Below are positions 1 to 11,888 of a DNA stretch of 64,000 bases, one piece after another (the first letter of the stretch is position 1; each line of letters starts with the position of its first letter). The notes under the pieces were generated by a model. That model was not told the DNA's origin and did not search any database. It was given only the letters and a program-made list of their open reading frames with translations. This DNA comes from Erythrobasidium yunnanense. Lineage: Eukaryota; Basidiomycota; Cystobasidiomycetes; Erythrobasidiales; Erythrobasidiaceae. A program made the position numbers and the translations under genes. The DNA lies in NCBI GenBank assembly GCA_001600175.1, contig BCJC01000003.1, positions 1,736,001-1,800,000 on the forward strand. The letters run 5' to 3'.

Positions 1-692
1 GATCCTACAGGTACTGGCAGCGGGGGGTCGTCGTATTGGGGAGAAGACTTCCGGGATGAGCACTCTTTACGGAATGCGCACAAGCACGACGAAAGAGGAT
101 TGCTAAGTATGGCGAATCGCGGTGCAAATACAAACTCGTCGCAGTTCTTCTTCACTTTCCGCGCGACACCGCATTTGAATGGCAAACATACCGTGTTTGG
201 CAAAATTGTGGGCGGAGAAGATGTCTTTAAGAAGATGGAAGCTGTACCACCGAACCCTGCGAACGATCGGCCGACGAAGCCTATGCGGATACTGTCTGTC
301 GACATATACAAGGACCCATTTGAAGACTTCAAAGCCAAGTTGGCCAAGAAGCTAGCACGGGAGAGGGAAGAGAATGATGCTAACGGCGTAAAGGCCAAAG
401 CGCGCGAAGATCGCGAGAAGGACAGAACGACGTGCGTACATGAATCCGCGCTAACTTTTGCCAGTCTGCTGATTCGATGATGTACAGCTGGTTCGGCACG
501 CAACTTGGCGAGAAAGGGCATTCCACACTTGGCAAGCGAGACTTGCAGAGCAATGCTGTTGGAAGGTATATGAAAGATGATGCTGGACCGGAAGCAAAGA
601 CGATAGTGGACGATAGTCTGGCAGAGTCCGCCGCGCCACCGAAGAAGGCTAGACGGCAAGGAGGTGGATTTGGAGGTTTCGAGGGGTGGTGA
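1..692 (+). CDS. cyp8: Peptidyl-prolyl isomerase of the PPIL2/Cyp8 class (5' end missing)
   Basis: The reading frame is open from base 1, so the N-terminus (the U-box half in this family) lies outside the window. What remains is the second half of a cyclophilin domain: a [10 protein letters not shown] stretch, [18 protein letters not shown] (the core of the cyclophilin active-site face), [18 protein letters not shown], and a Lys/Glu-rich tail. The order and the [13 protein letters not shown] segment fit PPIL2/Cyp60, a U-box cyclophilin associated with the spliceosome. One intron is placed at 432-487 (GTGCGT...TACAG), giving the join [14 protein letters not shown]. Using the shorter AG at 464 would give a 33-base intron and an early stop. 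The protein ends [10 protein letters not shown]. The family call is firm; the class rests on the missing half being a U-box. Confidence 0.88.
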
Positions 693-760
693 GATTGCCA
701 AGTATGTACGATAGTCCTGTCACACCCATACAACACGCTTACGGCACATGAGCGAGTAAG

Positions 761-1907
761 CTATATTAGCCCAAAGAATCGTCTTGTTTTCGTGGTAGAA
801 GCTGCCGGGTTCTCCGCTTTCTGCGGGAAAGTTCGATCTGTGCTGCTCAGTGCAGATAGTGCCGACATAGAGCTTGCTGATTTGTGTCTTTTCTCTGAGA
901 CTCCCAATTTGGAAAGTCCTTCCGTCAGAGTAGCTTGGGCAGAAGCTTCGGTAGGATCTGTCAACTTTGGCAGAGGAGTCGTAGCCCGTCTTGAAGGCGG
1001 GCTTCTGCGGATACGCGTATGACCACCTTATGAACGCGCGAATTAGCCTGGCCCAGCATTGCCGCAACGTGCTTCACGAACCGTCGCCCAAATCGCTGCT
1101 GCCGCTAGTACTAGCTTTGCGTTTGTGTGTGCCGCTTGCTTTCTGAACGTCGTACCTTACATTTCCCTTAGCCTTGGCAGCATCCATCTCTTCTTTGAGT
1201 ACTTCAGACCGCGCATCCTGTGTATCTCCCGTCAAGCTATGCTCTTTACGGTACCTATCGTATCTGGATTTCTTCTGCTGGTATTCGAGCTCACGGGCCG
1301 CTTGACGCCTTTCGGCTAGAAGGGCGACTCTCTGTTCTTGCGTGTGAGATGCCGAATTTTGCTTCGCAGAACTGGCGGTTATCTCCATGTTGCGTCCACC
1401 GCCGACCATAGCGGAAGGTAGTGCTTTCCGTGGGGCTTGTTTTTTGTGGGACTCTCTGATTGTAGTATTGTGCAGGCGCCTGCTCGGCGGGGATGTCCCG
1501 AGAACTTTCTTCGAACTTAGATGGGAGTGCTGTTCTCTCGTAGTCGTCACTCTCTGAGCCTCGGCTAAGATCCGTTGACTCTCAGCAGCAACAGGCGACA
1601 TTGCTTGCTGTTTCAACTTAGCCGACGTTTCGTTCAAGGATCCCGTTCTGGCATCCTCTACGCTCGAGTCTTTATGATCGTTGATATCTGCTCCTCTCGC
1701 TGTTTGACGCGGTGGGGAGCCGGCAGTCTCTTTGATTGCGTTCGGAGGCGAGTTGCTGGTCGGCTTGCGGGTGCTGTGCTGAGCGAGGGCCCTTGCCTAA
1801 GGACGAAGATGAAGATAAGATGCTAGATCTGCGTATGACAAAGCCTGTCCACCTACTAGATTGGATGGCTGATGCGGAGCTCGGGCAGCAGGTGCCGGGC
1901 TTGCCAT
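761..1907 (-). CDS. Unrecognised Ser/Lys/Arg-rich protein, 337 residues
   Basis: Three exons join in frame: 1857-1907, 1078-1796 and 761-1004. The introns are GTAGGT...TTAG and GTGAAG...CGCAG. The ATG at 1907 gives MASPAPAARAPHQPSNL. The protein is polar and probably largely disordered, with a basic stretch around QRVALLAERRQAARELEYQQKKSRYDRYRKEH that is likely a helix or coiled coil. It has Ser-rich patches and ends TKTRRFFGLI. There is no signal peptide, membrane segment or catalytic motif. A nuclear, chromatin- or cytoskeleton-related role is possible from composition alone, but I do not recognise the family. It is tail-to-tail with the cyclophilin and divergent from EMC7 across about 390 bases. 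The exon joins are good because frame and composition continue across both. Confidence 0.6.
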
Positions 1908-2300
1908 AGCTGAGGAGATTACGTACTTACCGCACGAGGGTGTGGTATGATTGAGCAATGTCAACAACCATGGACACGAGCTCGAATAGTCGTTCTAACG
2001 CAGTAGGCTATGCCAGCTCTGCCTTTGTTCGAATACGGCAGAGGGACGGATGTGGACGCAGGCCGGGTTGTCATAACCTGCTGATTCGTCATGTGATAGC
2101 CGGCTGTGTGATGCTGCACTTGCAGTAGTGGGTGACTTGCGACTGTCAAGAAGAAGCTGCGGGAAAGGGGAGTATTAGACGAAGAGTGGCGAGCTTGTAT
2201 CAATCCTGCACAGAGAGTACGTGCTATCCATCAGATCTGGTTTAGATCAGCTTTCGATCAATCGAACATAGTCGAAGACACAGGTTTGCTTCGATTCACA
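1908..2300. promoter_or_regulatory. Divergent promoter region
   Basis: This non-coding stretch of 393 bases separates the start of the unknown protein (minus strand) from the start of EMC7 (plus strand). Short open frames on the minus strand have no ATG-led exon structure or family resemblance. I see no TATA box I would defend and no repeats. Confidence 0.4.
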
Positions 2301-3367
2301 ATGTCCCTGTGGCCATGGAGCGCATGTTTACTGACAGCTCTGTTGGCTGCTCTCTGTGTTGAAGCTGCTGATATCAGAGGCTACATTTCTCCTGTGGATC
2401 TTGCTGGAGGTGAACCTTGGATGCTGCTCCCGGTCAAATTTCTAGACGGAAGTGCAGCATTGCTGACGTGCGCTGCCTTCGGCATTACTACATGGTCTTC
2501 CAGCTTCTGTACTGCCCTTGGCGCCAGACTCCTCGGTAATTCTCGACAATGGTGCATCTGGCCGGGCGTTCATTCGAGCAGATGGTGCATTCGTGATGTA
2601 CGCGCTTCACCCTGGCCGTCTGTTTTGTGCGCGACGGTCTTGCTGATCATTTCTTCAATGCGGCCAGCCATAACGTTGCTAGCGGAAGCTACGTCTTATC
2701 GGTGCAAGACAGGACGTTCGCCTTCCCGAGTGTACGCGACACCGAAAGCCAAATCCTTTAGCAAAGATGAGCTGAGACGCTTATTTGCTGGCACAGTACG
2801 AGGTCGATATCACCGCAGATGACGCTGCCCACCCTATCCAAGTCAGGCCGTTCACTTTGGGCAGGCTGTCTGCAGAACCGAGCACAGTGCCTGTGCTACC
2901 CTATCCTATTGTCATCAAGCCTACAAGTCGGTTCGAATACTACGAAAAACGGGAGGGCTTCAGTCTCTTGGGCATGATTCAGCAGAACAAGATGATTCTC
3001 TTCATGGTCGGCGGTATCGCCTTTGCCATGGGCATGCCGAAGCTACTGGTAGGTACTATCTTCAAGTTATCGGCTTGCTATATCATGCTGATTTCGACTG
3101 TCTCTAGGCCATGATCGACCCCGAAGCCCTGAAGGAAGCACAAGCTAGTCAAGCTGATTTGCACCGCAGCATGCAAGCGTGCGTCTACGAACATGTGTTT
3201 TTGGGTTGAGAGACCCCAGCTGACCGTGTTTCCTGATATACAGAATGCAGAGTGTCGACGTCGCCGGGGGTCTGAGCAAGATGCTCAGCGGTGGGGATAC
3301 ATCGCAAGCAGCTGCAAGTAGTGCAAGATCATCCGGAGACGGATCCACGCGCAGGAGAAAGGCATAG
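2301..3367 (+). CDS. EMC7: ER membrane protein complex subunit 7 (EMC7)
   Basis: Six exons (2301-2409, 2504-2597, 2668-2731, 2797-3048, 3108-3178, 3244-3367) give 237 residues. An N-terminal signal peptide (SACLLTALLAALCVEA) precedes the EMC7 beta-sandwich: ADIRGYISPVDLAG, SSVILDNGASGRAFIRADGA, VIHNVASGSYVLSVQDRTF. The membrane-proximal signature follows (YPIVIKPTSRFEYYEKREG, then FSLLGMIQQNKMILFMVGGI) with a transmembrane helix. The cytosolic tail begins PKLLAMIDPEALKEA. In the EMC this subunit contributes to the lumenal part of the insertase that places membrane proteins in the ER. Every intron was chosen because the join restores the conserved sequence, for example FVIHNVASG across intron 2598-2667. 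Length is normal for the family. Confidence 0.93.
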
Positions 3368-3536
3368 GTCCTGTTTGTCATCAACTACGAGCGAAATACA
3401 TATAGAAGGCACGTGCGGTTGTGCTGCTGACAAGCCTTCCACATGAACTCCAACAGAGTACTCAGTGCTACATCCACAAGTGTTCCCAAGGGCAATCTAC
3501 GAACGTGCACGTCTGGCAGTGATGTTTCGCGCCTGG

Positions 3537-5344
3537 CTAGATCACCTTCTTCTCCTCACTGGCCTCCTTCTCGATCCATTTGACGATACCTTCGTATGCC
3601 CAGTTATATCCTGAGAACTGTTGGGCGTTCAAGAAGAGATTATCGTCCTTCCCTGCTGGCATCGCCTGTTGGCGAGAGTAAGCTTGAATAAGCGATGCAC
3701 GCTTGATTCTAGCCTTGAAGACCTTCTCCAAGACTTTGCTGACTTCTCCGGTCGATTGACTGGACTTGACATCGGCGAATAGAGCACCGAGCGCTTCTGC
3801 ATCCTCGATGGATTGGCCTGCGCCTTGTCCTTGATGCGGCAGCCTATGCTCATTATACATCAGCACATCTTTCACAACTTCGAGGAGAGTTGACTTACAT
3901 AGCATGCGCTGCGTCTCCGATGATGATAGCACGCCCCTTGACCCAAGTTGGTAGAGGATCTTGGTCTCGCAATTGCCAGAGACCAGGCTCCTTGGCAAGA
4001 CTGAAGGCCGCTTCAGATAGAACTCTTACTTACTCGAGCATTGGCGCATAACTTACGATAATGTCTTCCTCAGCCATTCTGGGAAACCTTCGTATACCTG
4101 CAGTAAATCTTCGGTAGTACCGACAGCGTTCCACGACTGGGTTGATTCTTCCTTCATAGAGGTGTCGGGACAGACAGCGACACTGCGAGAACCGAGGATT
4201 AGGCCGAATTTACTTTATCCGTTAAGTAGAGCTAGCTCACATATTCAGGATGGTACCATCTCGGCAAGGGTACAAGATCTGCAGGCGAGTCTCAGGTTAA
4301 CGTGATACTGCGCCGCTTCGATAGCAACTTACGACTCTGCGATCTCCTCCGACCACGATGAGCATCTTGTTCTTGTCTTGCTCAAACACCTGCATGACTT
4401 CCGGAATGTCTGTAAGCTCTTCCTTCGGGAGCTGTTAGAGAGTCCGTCAGTATATCTCGGTGCCTCTCGAGGTGTCGAACCTACCAGGCATCGGTATGCT
4501 GAATGGCCGGAAGGACGAGCGATATTCTGTTCTTCGAGGACAGCTGCTCGAACGATAGAGTGAATACTGAGTACGTTCCTTAGCTCGCGCATAGCAGAGG
4601 TTGATGACAAAGCTCTCTCACCCATCCGCTCCGACAATGAGATCTCCTTGGAAGGTTTGTCCGTCTTCAGTCTTGACGGTGCCACTCTCGGTATCAAGGG
4701 ACGCTACTTTGGCTCCTGTGACAATCTTTGCTGGTACTCCTGCTCCTGAGGTGCTCTCTGCGGCTCTTCGCAGCGCATTGTGGAGGTCGACTCGGTGTTG
4801 AAGAAGCCATGGCTGCGGAAGAATGTCACCCATGTAAGTAAAAGAGGATTGGCACAATGTTCTGGAATTTTCGCGACTTACTGCGCCAAAGATCTTCTCG
4901 GTATTCATAGGTATCTTCATGTGCACAGCGCCGTTTGCCTGCGATACCAGCTTTGTGTCAGTCTAGTACTTTGTATCAAGTCCTTGTAGCATACTCCGAT
5001 TTCTTGTATCTCGCGGACCGCTAACGCTCTTGCCTCTTTCTGGATGTCGATACCCCATTTGTGCAGGATTCTACGCAGGCCATATCTTTAGTTATTATGT
5101 AATAGAGGGTAATACGAACGGCAGTGCGCACTTCGTTGCATTAGGAGCCAAACTGCAATCAAGTTTAAGCCGGCTTCTTGCTAACTGGCGCGAAAGCAAG
5201 AAAGACATACTGAATTGCTGCGCCAATCTCGCTTTTGAGCCTCGATGATTCGAGAACTGTGACTTCTTTGCCTTCACCGCGGAGGGCTATAGCTGCAGCT
5301 AGACCTGCAATACCAGCGCCCACGACGATAACTTGGAACGGCAT
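3537..5344 (-). CDS. FAD-dependent aromatic monooxygenase (salicylate hydroxylase-like)
   Basis: Eleven exons join in frame: 5211-5344, 5132-5152, 4995-5070, 4882-4938, 4622-4812, 4485-4566, 4333-4431, 4241-4278, 4057-4182, 3899-4000 and 3537-3843. They give 410 residues. The protein starts with a Rossmann FAD-binding motif (IVVGAGIAGLAAAIAL), has LIVGADGIHS in the middle (the DG motif region) and GRAIIIGDAAHAM near the C-terminal third, the second FAD motif of class A flavoprotein hydroxylases. GAAIHLAPNATK and HRVDLHNALRRAA match the salicylate hydroxylase/FAD-binding-3 family. The likely reaction is NAD(P)H-dependent hydroxylation of an aromatic acid; the substrate is unknown. It shares a 234-base divergent promoter with a CocE-type hydrolase. 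Exon 2 is only 21 bases. Confidence 0.9.
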
Positions 5345-5578
5345 TTTGGCGGAGAACGCTTGATGATGGATGGCAGGATGAGCAGAGTAACTATGAAAGG
5401 TTCGTATGATGCACAGGCAAGCAAGATCTTACTTGAGAGCCTAAACTCAGACGAGGACGACCGGCTCCCCCGGAAGACCCACAGCCGGCTTGCCGATGGG
5501 TCCAGCAAAGAACGGCAGAATGAGATTATCGAATATCCTGCGTGTCTGCATTGCACTACATACCAACATCAACGAGAT
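5345..5578. promoter_or_regulatory. Shared promoter between monooxygenase and CocE-type hydrolase
   Basis: 234 bases separate the two divergent starts, short enough that the genes could be co-regulated. The hydrolase frame stays open upstream to in-frame ATGs near 5363, so its start could be up to about 70 codons earlier. The extra peptide does not resemble the family N-terminus, and I prefer 5579. Confidence 0.4.
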
Positions 5579-7943
5579 ATGTCGCTACCGAAACTCAACA
5601 GCCGTCAGACTTTCGAAGAGCTCGACCACTACATTGTCGAGTTCAATACCGACATCCCTCTGTCTGGCGATGGAGGTGCGGAACTTGTGAACATCTTAGA
5701 GATCTATACTTACCAGCACACTGCAGGTCCTGGCATCGCGAGATGCAATGTCTTCCGACCGAAAGAGACAGAGCAAGGCAAGCGCTTCCCGGTCATCATG
5801 GTAAGTTCAGGCTAGGCTCCAGCATATGCTTAGCCACTTGCTGAGATTGCGTTTCTATTCAGACGATGGGTCCCTGTAAGCTGTGTTCTGGACAGGCCTT
5901 TCAAATCGATTCTGACTATCCGCAGACGGCAAGGATATCCCTTATTCCAAGTTTCATCCCAAGTCATTCTCGGAAGTACCTGAAGAGCAGAAGAGCAAGG
6001 TTGGTTGTTGATTACAGCTTGGCGTAGCCGTACTAACGCGATCTCATGCGCTGCGAACCGCCAGTATTCTGCATGGGAGACTCCGGATCCAGCCTACTGG
6101 ACTGGACAAGGCTATGTGGTGGTCAGAGTCGACGAGAGAGGCTTAGGCCAGTCTCCGGTAAGCCATGCGAGCGAGTCTATTGAAACCGAGGCACCAGCTC
6201 AGAAACTCATCATCGATCTCGCAGGGATTCATGGACACTATGAGCAACTCTACAGCAGCCGACTTTGCATGCTGCATCGAGTGGGCAGCTGAACAGTCCT
6301 GGTCATCTGGCAAAGTCGGCTTGCTCGGCGTAAGCTACTTTGGCGGTTCGCAATGGCGAGTAGCTGCAAGGAGGCCTAAAGGCCTAGCATGCATCATTCC
6401 TTGGGAAGGTTAGATACCTTCACCTTTAGTACCGACCAGTATCTAACAGGATAATTCGTTAGGCATGTCCGACTACTATCGCGATCGATGCAGACAGGGC
6501 GGTATCTACTCTAACCAGGTTCGCACATGTTCCAACATGTGTGACGTCCGTAGCTGATCCCTCTCTTTAATCTAGTTCATCAACTTCTGGTGGAACCGCC
6601 AAGTCGGCAACAACCAATATGGTCTTGCTGGACGTGCTGCAAGACAATGGGGACCAGATACTCTCGAAGGTGATCTACCAGAGGAAGAGCTGCGCAAGAA
6701 TCGAAGAGACCAGACTGTCGACAACGAAGAGAATCGCTTCCTGGATGATGCATACTATGCTAGCAGAGAATACAATAAGGGTGCCATCGAGGTGCCTATG
6801 CTCAGTGTTGCCAACTGGGTGAGTCTGTCAAGTTACCTTTCGATATTGCCGTCTCTGATATGGCATTAGGGCGGTATCTTGCTGCATCTACGAGGAAACG
6901 TGATTGGCTACCTCGAAGCCGGATCCAAGAACAAGTGGCTTTACTTCATTACTGGCAGACACGATTTGCCCTTCTTCCTCCCCGAATTCGTGGCGCTACA
7001 GAAATCCTTCTTGGATGCCTTCCTGCACGGGCGAGATGACAAGGGTAAGTAGATAACTACGTGGTGGATCTGCCGTGTATTGACCTTCAACTCCAGGCTG
7101 GCTCGAGGGACCAAACGTCAAGGTTCCAGCAGTCAACGTCTGCTTGCGACGAGGCAACCCTGGGTTCAATACCATCGAAGCCGATCGAACCTTCAAATTC
7201 CGAAGTGAGCCCGAGTGGCCGCTCAAGAACACACAGTACACGAAGTACCACCTCTCCAGCGATTTGTCACTCTCGAAGGCGTCGAAAGACAAGTCCGACA
7301 CCACCCTCTCATACGCTGCTCTGACGGGAGAGCCATTCTCCTTCTCGACTGGGCCGGTAGACAAAGTCACAGAGATCACGGGTCATATCCTGGTCAATCT
7401 GGTCATGAGTGTGTCGGGCAAGGACGGTAAACCCGCACCCAAAGATCTGGATGTCATGGTCACTCTGCGTCATTTCGATGCTGAAGGGAAGGAGATCTAC
7501 TATACAGGTATGTATTGACTCGCAGAGTATATTGATCCAAGCTGATTTGATGATGATCATCGCTTGCAGGCACTGCCGGTGATCCGGTTCCGCTGGTTAA
7601 AGGCTTCCTGCGTGCATCCTTGCGAGCCATAGACGAGTCGCATCCTCTTCATAGAGATTACATCCCCTTCAGACAGTACCGGTCGTCGGATGAGTCGTTC
7701 TTGGAAGCCGAGAAGCCTTATAGCCTCTTGGTCGAAGTCTGGCCGACTAGCGTGGTGCTTGAAGCTGGAAACAGTCTCGTGCTCGAGGTCTCTCCCAAAG
7801 ACACTCAAGGATGCGGTATCTTTGGACATAACTCAGCCAAGGATAGGAGTGAGGAGACCTTTGGCGGCATGAACAATATCCACTTTGGACCGAACCACGA
7901 CAACTGGCTGCAGCTTCCCATTATACCCACCAATGAGAGCTGA
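5579..7943 (+). CDS. CocE/NonD-family (X-Pro peptidase S15-like) serine hydrolase
   Basis: Ten exons (5579-5800, 5863-5875, 5926-5999, 6065-6157, 6225-6408, 6463-6518, 6576-6818, 6870-7044, 7097-7507, 7570-7943) total 1845 bases, 614 residues. The S15 hallmarks are present: an early strand plus TMGPYGKDIP, YVVVRVDERGLGQSPG, and the nucleophile elbow VGLLGVSYFGGSQW, whose Ser sits in the G-x-S-Y-x-G pattern typical of CocE. A C-terminal jelly-roll domain follows (LVNLVMSVSGKDG, DLDVMVTLRHFDAEG, and the end HFGPNHDNWLQLPIIP). Relatives hydrolyse esters, amides or glutaryl groups; the substrate here cannot be read. Exon 2 has only 13 bases (TMGP plus one base). Divergence from an aromatic hydroxylase suggests it releases or processes an aromatic substrate. 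Confidence 0.9.
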
Positions 7944-8116
7944 GGTATAAATTGCTAGCAGTATATAGACGTTGTGCCCGGCGATTGGGAAGCTCATGTG
8001 ACCGGCCCTCTTTTGTCTGTCTTTCGCCCATCCGCTTGCACAAACTTGATCTGCTTTCGCATGGTTCTGGGACCCTGACCTGTCTCCTGCTGCTAAGGAA
8101 CCCTGCAAAGACGGCC

Positions 8117-11100
8117 ATGAACTCGGACGACGATGACTTCGACCTAGAGGACGAACAGCAAGATGCCTCAAGTAGCGCAGCGGCTGAACCGCCAGGCTCG
8201 TCGGTGACAGCGGATGGACGCTTTGCTTGTGAATGCGGCAAGACGTTCAGTCGAAGCAGTAAGCTTCGTACCCACACGCCCGGTTGATAAAGACGGCCAA
8301 TGAACCACTTTCCGAAACGCAGCCCATCTGCGGCGCCATGCTAAGTGTCATTTGGAAGACAAGCCTTATCCTTGCGAGGTACAGACATCTCATGGTGCTA
8401 GATATACCGACGGGCTGACCGGTCCTGCAGGTCTGCGGGCGACGCTATGCTCGAAAGGATGTCCTACATCGCCATATGGCTCAACACACTCAAGACCCAT
8501 CTTCCTCTGCCTCTATATCAAGAGCGACGCATGTAGTAGCTATTCCTCGGGTGAAGCAGGCTTGTACAGCCTGTGCAAAAGCGAAAGTCAGGTGCAGCGG
8601 GGCAAGTTATCATTAACTGTCAAGGCTTTCTTCAACGGCTGACAAGCTCTGATATCACTTAGACAATACCTTGTGGACGCTGCGAAAGCACTGGTAACAG
8701 TTGCATCTACCCGAGCAAGGCAACAGAGAATAGCAGTAGAGCGACAGAGTCTGTGGAACCGCAGCCAAGCTTCTTAGACATTACGGTACCTTCCGCTTCG
8801 ACGTCACAGCTACAGAACAACAATCTACATCAATCAATCTCCAACACCTTCAGCTTCGACAACATGTGGAAACAAGATACGCCCTTACAGATGCCCTCCA
8901 GCACGGACACCACCTCAAACCCCTTCTCTGGGTCCGGCGACCTCGATCTCGGCCTCGACATATTCGATGTGTCGTATCTGGACTTCATGTTCCCATCGAC
9001 CACCTCACACAACGCACCATCAAATATACACACCACCGATCTGATCTGGGATCAAATTGCCTTACAGCCTGCGCCGCAGCCGCAGACTTTAGATTGGCAG
9101 TCGGCTATGGACGGAATCTATATGCAAGGCAATCAGGACGATGTCACTTTCCCACAAGTTTCCCCAGCGGACGCCTTTGGATCTGAACATAGTGGCCTGG
9201 CTCAAGCCTCGCCTGTGAACGTGATACAGCACTTCTCGGTCCATGGCGCAACGCAGACGAACACAGAAGCAGCCTTCGCTGCCAGCGCTTTGAGGGATCT
9301 CGGTAACGAACAGCGAGGTTCGGCCGAAGATAGGACAAGCGAGGAAAGGGCTGGAATACAAGTAGGAATGATGACGAGGGCTCCATCGCCAGTAGCTATG
9401 ACTGCTGTAGTAGCCAATGAAGATTGGCCAACAACCTGGAACCCGCATGCTACCAGTCTTGGGGATGATCCGAGACCGCTGTCTACCATGCGAAAAGTAA
9501 ACTTCGGCAAGCGTGCGTCAAGTTATAGCTTGTACCTGGCCAAAATGTCCGCTAATGCTGGCTCTGTCCGCAGTTCCCGATTTCGGGCAACAAGGTTAGC
9601 AATGTAGAGATACAGGGACATGTTCATATGATGCTGATGCGTGATGTTAGGCGTGTCGCGAGACTGGGGCGTCGAGAACGGCTGCATCTTGGCTATGCTC
9701 GAAATTCTGCACTTTGCAGACGTACAGCGTTCAGCGTATCACGATATATACTTGCAGATGAGCAAGATGTAGGGCTATCTGCATTCCTACCTATCGTTCT
9801 TTCAGACGCTAAACCTCTGGCACAGCCCTCTGGTGACTTTAAACTATTTTGTCGACCTCTACATGAACATCGTCGACGCCTATATTCCTTTGGTAGGTGA
9901 CCCCTACTTGCTGTATGTGCAACTTTCTTATTGAGTCCGCTCAAGATGCACACTTCGACTTTCCGTTCGCGTGGAACATCAGGCTTCCTGCTAGCGAGCA
10001 TCGTAGCTGTTGGAGCTCAACACTGCAATTCACCGGCGTGCGTCGTGTAAAGTAACGAAGACGAAGTGCACATCTAAATTTGTGAAAACACAGCGCTACG
10101 CGGTTCTCCTACATTCTAGGTGAAGCGGTGCAGTCCGGAATCGGCAATGTCGTCAGTTAGAAAGTCAGCAGTTCCACACATGCGCTGAGAGGATTCTGTG
10201 TAGGTGACCGCGAACAATACTCTGAATCGAAGCCAAGAAATCTGGCAAAGTTTCCTCATATGGACTATGCTTCGTTACACCGGTGTTCGAAGGTACGGTG
10301 CTACGTATTCTAGCAAGATGCCTCGAAACTGAGACATGCGATTATTAGATTGGTCGAAATCGCTGATGTCTTTCGGAATGCACCTACGGTCGCGCTTGGC
10401 AAAATGTAGGCAGGCTCGGTCCGAACAGGACCCATCTCTGAGGCTTTTCTTACAGGCACGCCTTCGATGGTCACGTCAAACCTTTGCGTTTAGATAGCAC
10501 TAATGACCCTCCTCTTAAACGGTGGAAGCTGTGGATAGCTCGAGAACGTCGAATACGGACAGGCTACGCTTCCTTTCTGCTGGACGGTGAGTGTGACATT
10601 ATCCTGTGCGGCGTGCATATTCTTACTTTTGCCTGCCCGGGCAGCCGAATTTGTCTTATTCCTTGATGCTTCGAGTCTAATCGCACCGATGAACATGCAG
10701 AACCCTCTACCGTGCGCCGATGCCCTGTGGCAGAGCGCAACAGCGCAGGAATGGGCGGAGCAGCTATCCAGGGTTCCAGGCGGCTTAGATAGCGCCCCCG
10801 CAAACACGATTTTCCAGCGCACCGCGGCGAGTGCGGCCCTGCTCTTTGCTGCTCGCGCTTCTGCCTTCGCCTCTGTGTCGCTGTAAGTCCGCATCTTCAG
10901 TTCATGAAGGATGGCAAGAGAAGCTGATGCCTTTCTACCGATGCTACAGCGTTCAAATGCTCCATGTGTCCCTGTGAGCCGGCAGCTTATTGTGCTGGAA
11001 TGCCAATCTGATGCTGTTGATTTTCCAGGTGCCTGACTCGTAGCTCTGGGGCTTGCTCAGCCAGCCAAATTCAGGAATCAGCCATCAACATTGGCAAGAC

Positions 11101-11819
11101 CCTGGACGCCCTTGCAAATGGTTCCAATGAGTTTAGTCCTAGGTCTGATCTGCCATCATCCATCGGGTGGAACTCTTTCCGTATATTCTATCACTTGGCA
11201 AAGATCGGCATTGTTGTTCCTATGTCAATGCTGCTTCGCTTGGCTGGGCGACAGAACAGAGAAGATGCCAAAGCCGTTCGTGCGATTGTAAGCGAAATCT
11301 GCGCAGGCTGTCTTGTGGCGACTGATCATGCGCTTCGCCTTTCTAGCTGGTCAGTCAATTTCAGGCGGATCCTAAAGTCGCAAAGTCTTTGGCTCTACAT
11401 GCCGGGCAATGCTTTCGACTCATCAGGGACGAAGGGAAGGGAAGCTCATATGAGACCTTCTCTCTGGCTTTCTCTGCCCTGTTGCTCTACGCCTTCGCTC
11501 GCTCCCAAATGGTCAAGCTCGAGAATGCCACACAATCCTTCGTCAACATAGATTGCGCCAAGGTCTCGTAAGTCCGGTGGATTGGCATGTCTGGACAGTT
11601 TCGCTAATCAACACTGCCTGCTTCGACAGGCTGATGGAGGTAGCGTGGACGCTGGGTGATAGCGGTCCAGCACACTTCAAAGGTCAGATACTTGCAGGCA
11701 AATCGGCAGCAAATGCCGTTCTCGAAGAAGCCATTCAAATTCTCGCGGAAAGGCAAATGTGGAACATCAGATTCAACCTTATACGACTCCTTCGTAACGT
11801 CATCATACTCGAGGACTAG
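8117..11819 (+). CDS. Transcription factor with two C2H2 fingers plus a Zn2Cys6 cluster and fungal_trans domain
   Basis: The start is the ATG at 8117 (MNSDDDDFDLEDEQQ). After an acidic N-terminus come two adjacent C2H2-type fingers assembled across introns: ACECGKTFSRS joined to HLRRHAKCH, then YPCEVCGRRYARKDVLHRHM. A Zn2Cys6 cluster follows (ACTACAKAKVRCSG, then PCGRCESTGNSCIYP). A long Ser/Gln/Thr-rich linker (about 8750-9550) leads to the fungal-specific regulatory domain (SRDWGVENGCILAMLEILHF, then AKSLALHAGQCFRLIRDEG) and the end NLIRLLRNVIILED. The gene is split by many introns. Coordinates of those between 9,500 and 11,000 are not all resolved. It lies between the hydrolase and the dioxygenase and is the obvious candidate regulator of that block. 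The C2H2 plus Zn2Cys6 pairing is known in fungi but uncommon. Confidence 0.85.
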
Positions 11820-11888
11820 CAAAATACAGATGTAGAAGAAGCAACAAGGAAGCAGCACTGCAAGTTACCAGTAATCGAAGTTTTTCGT

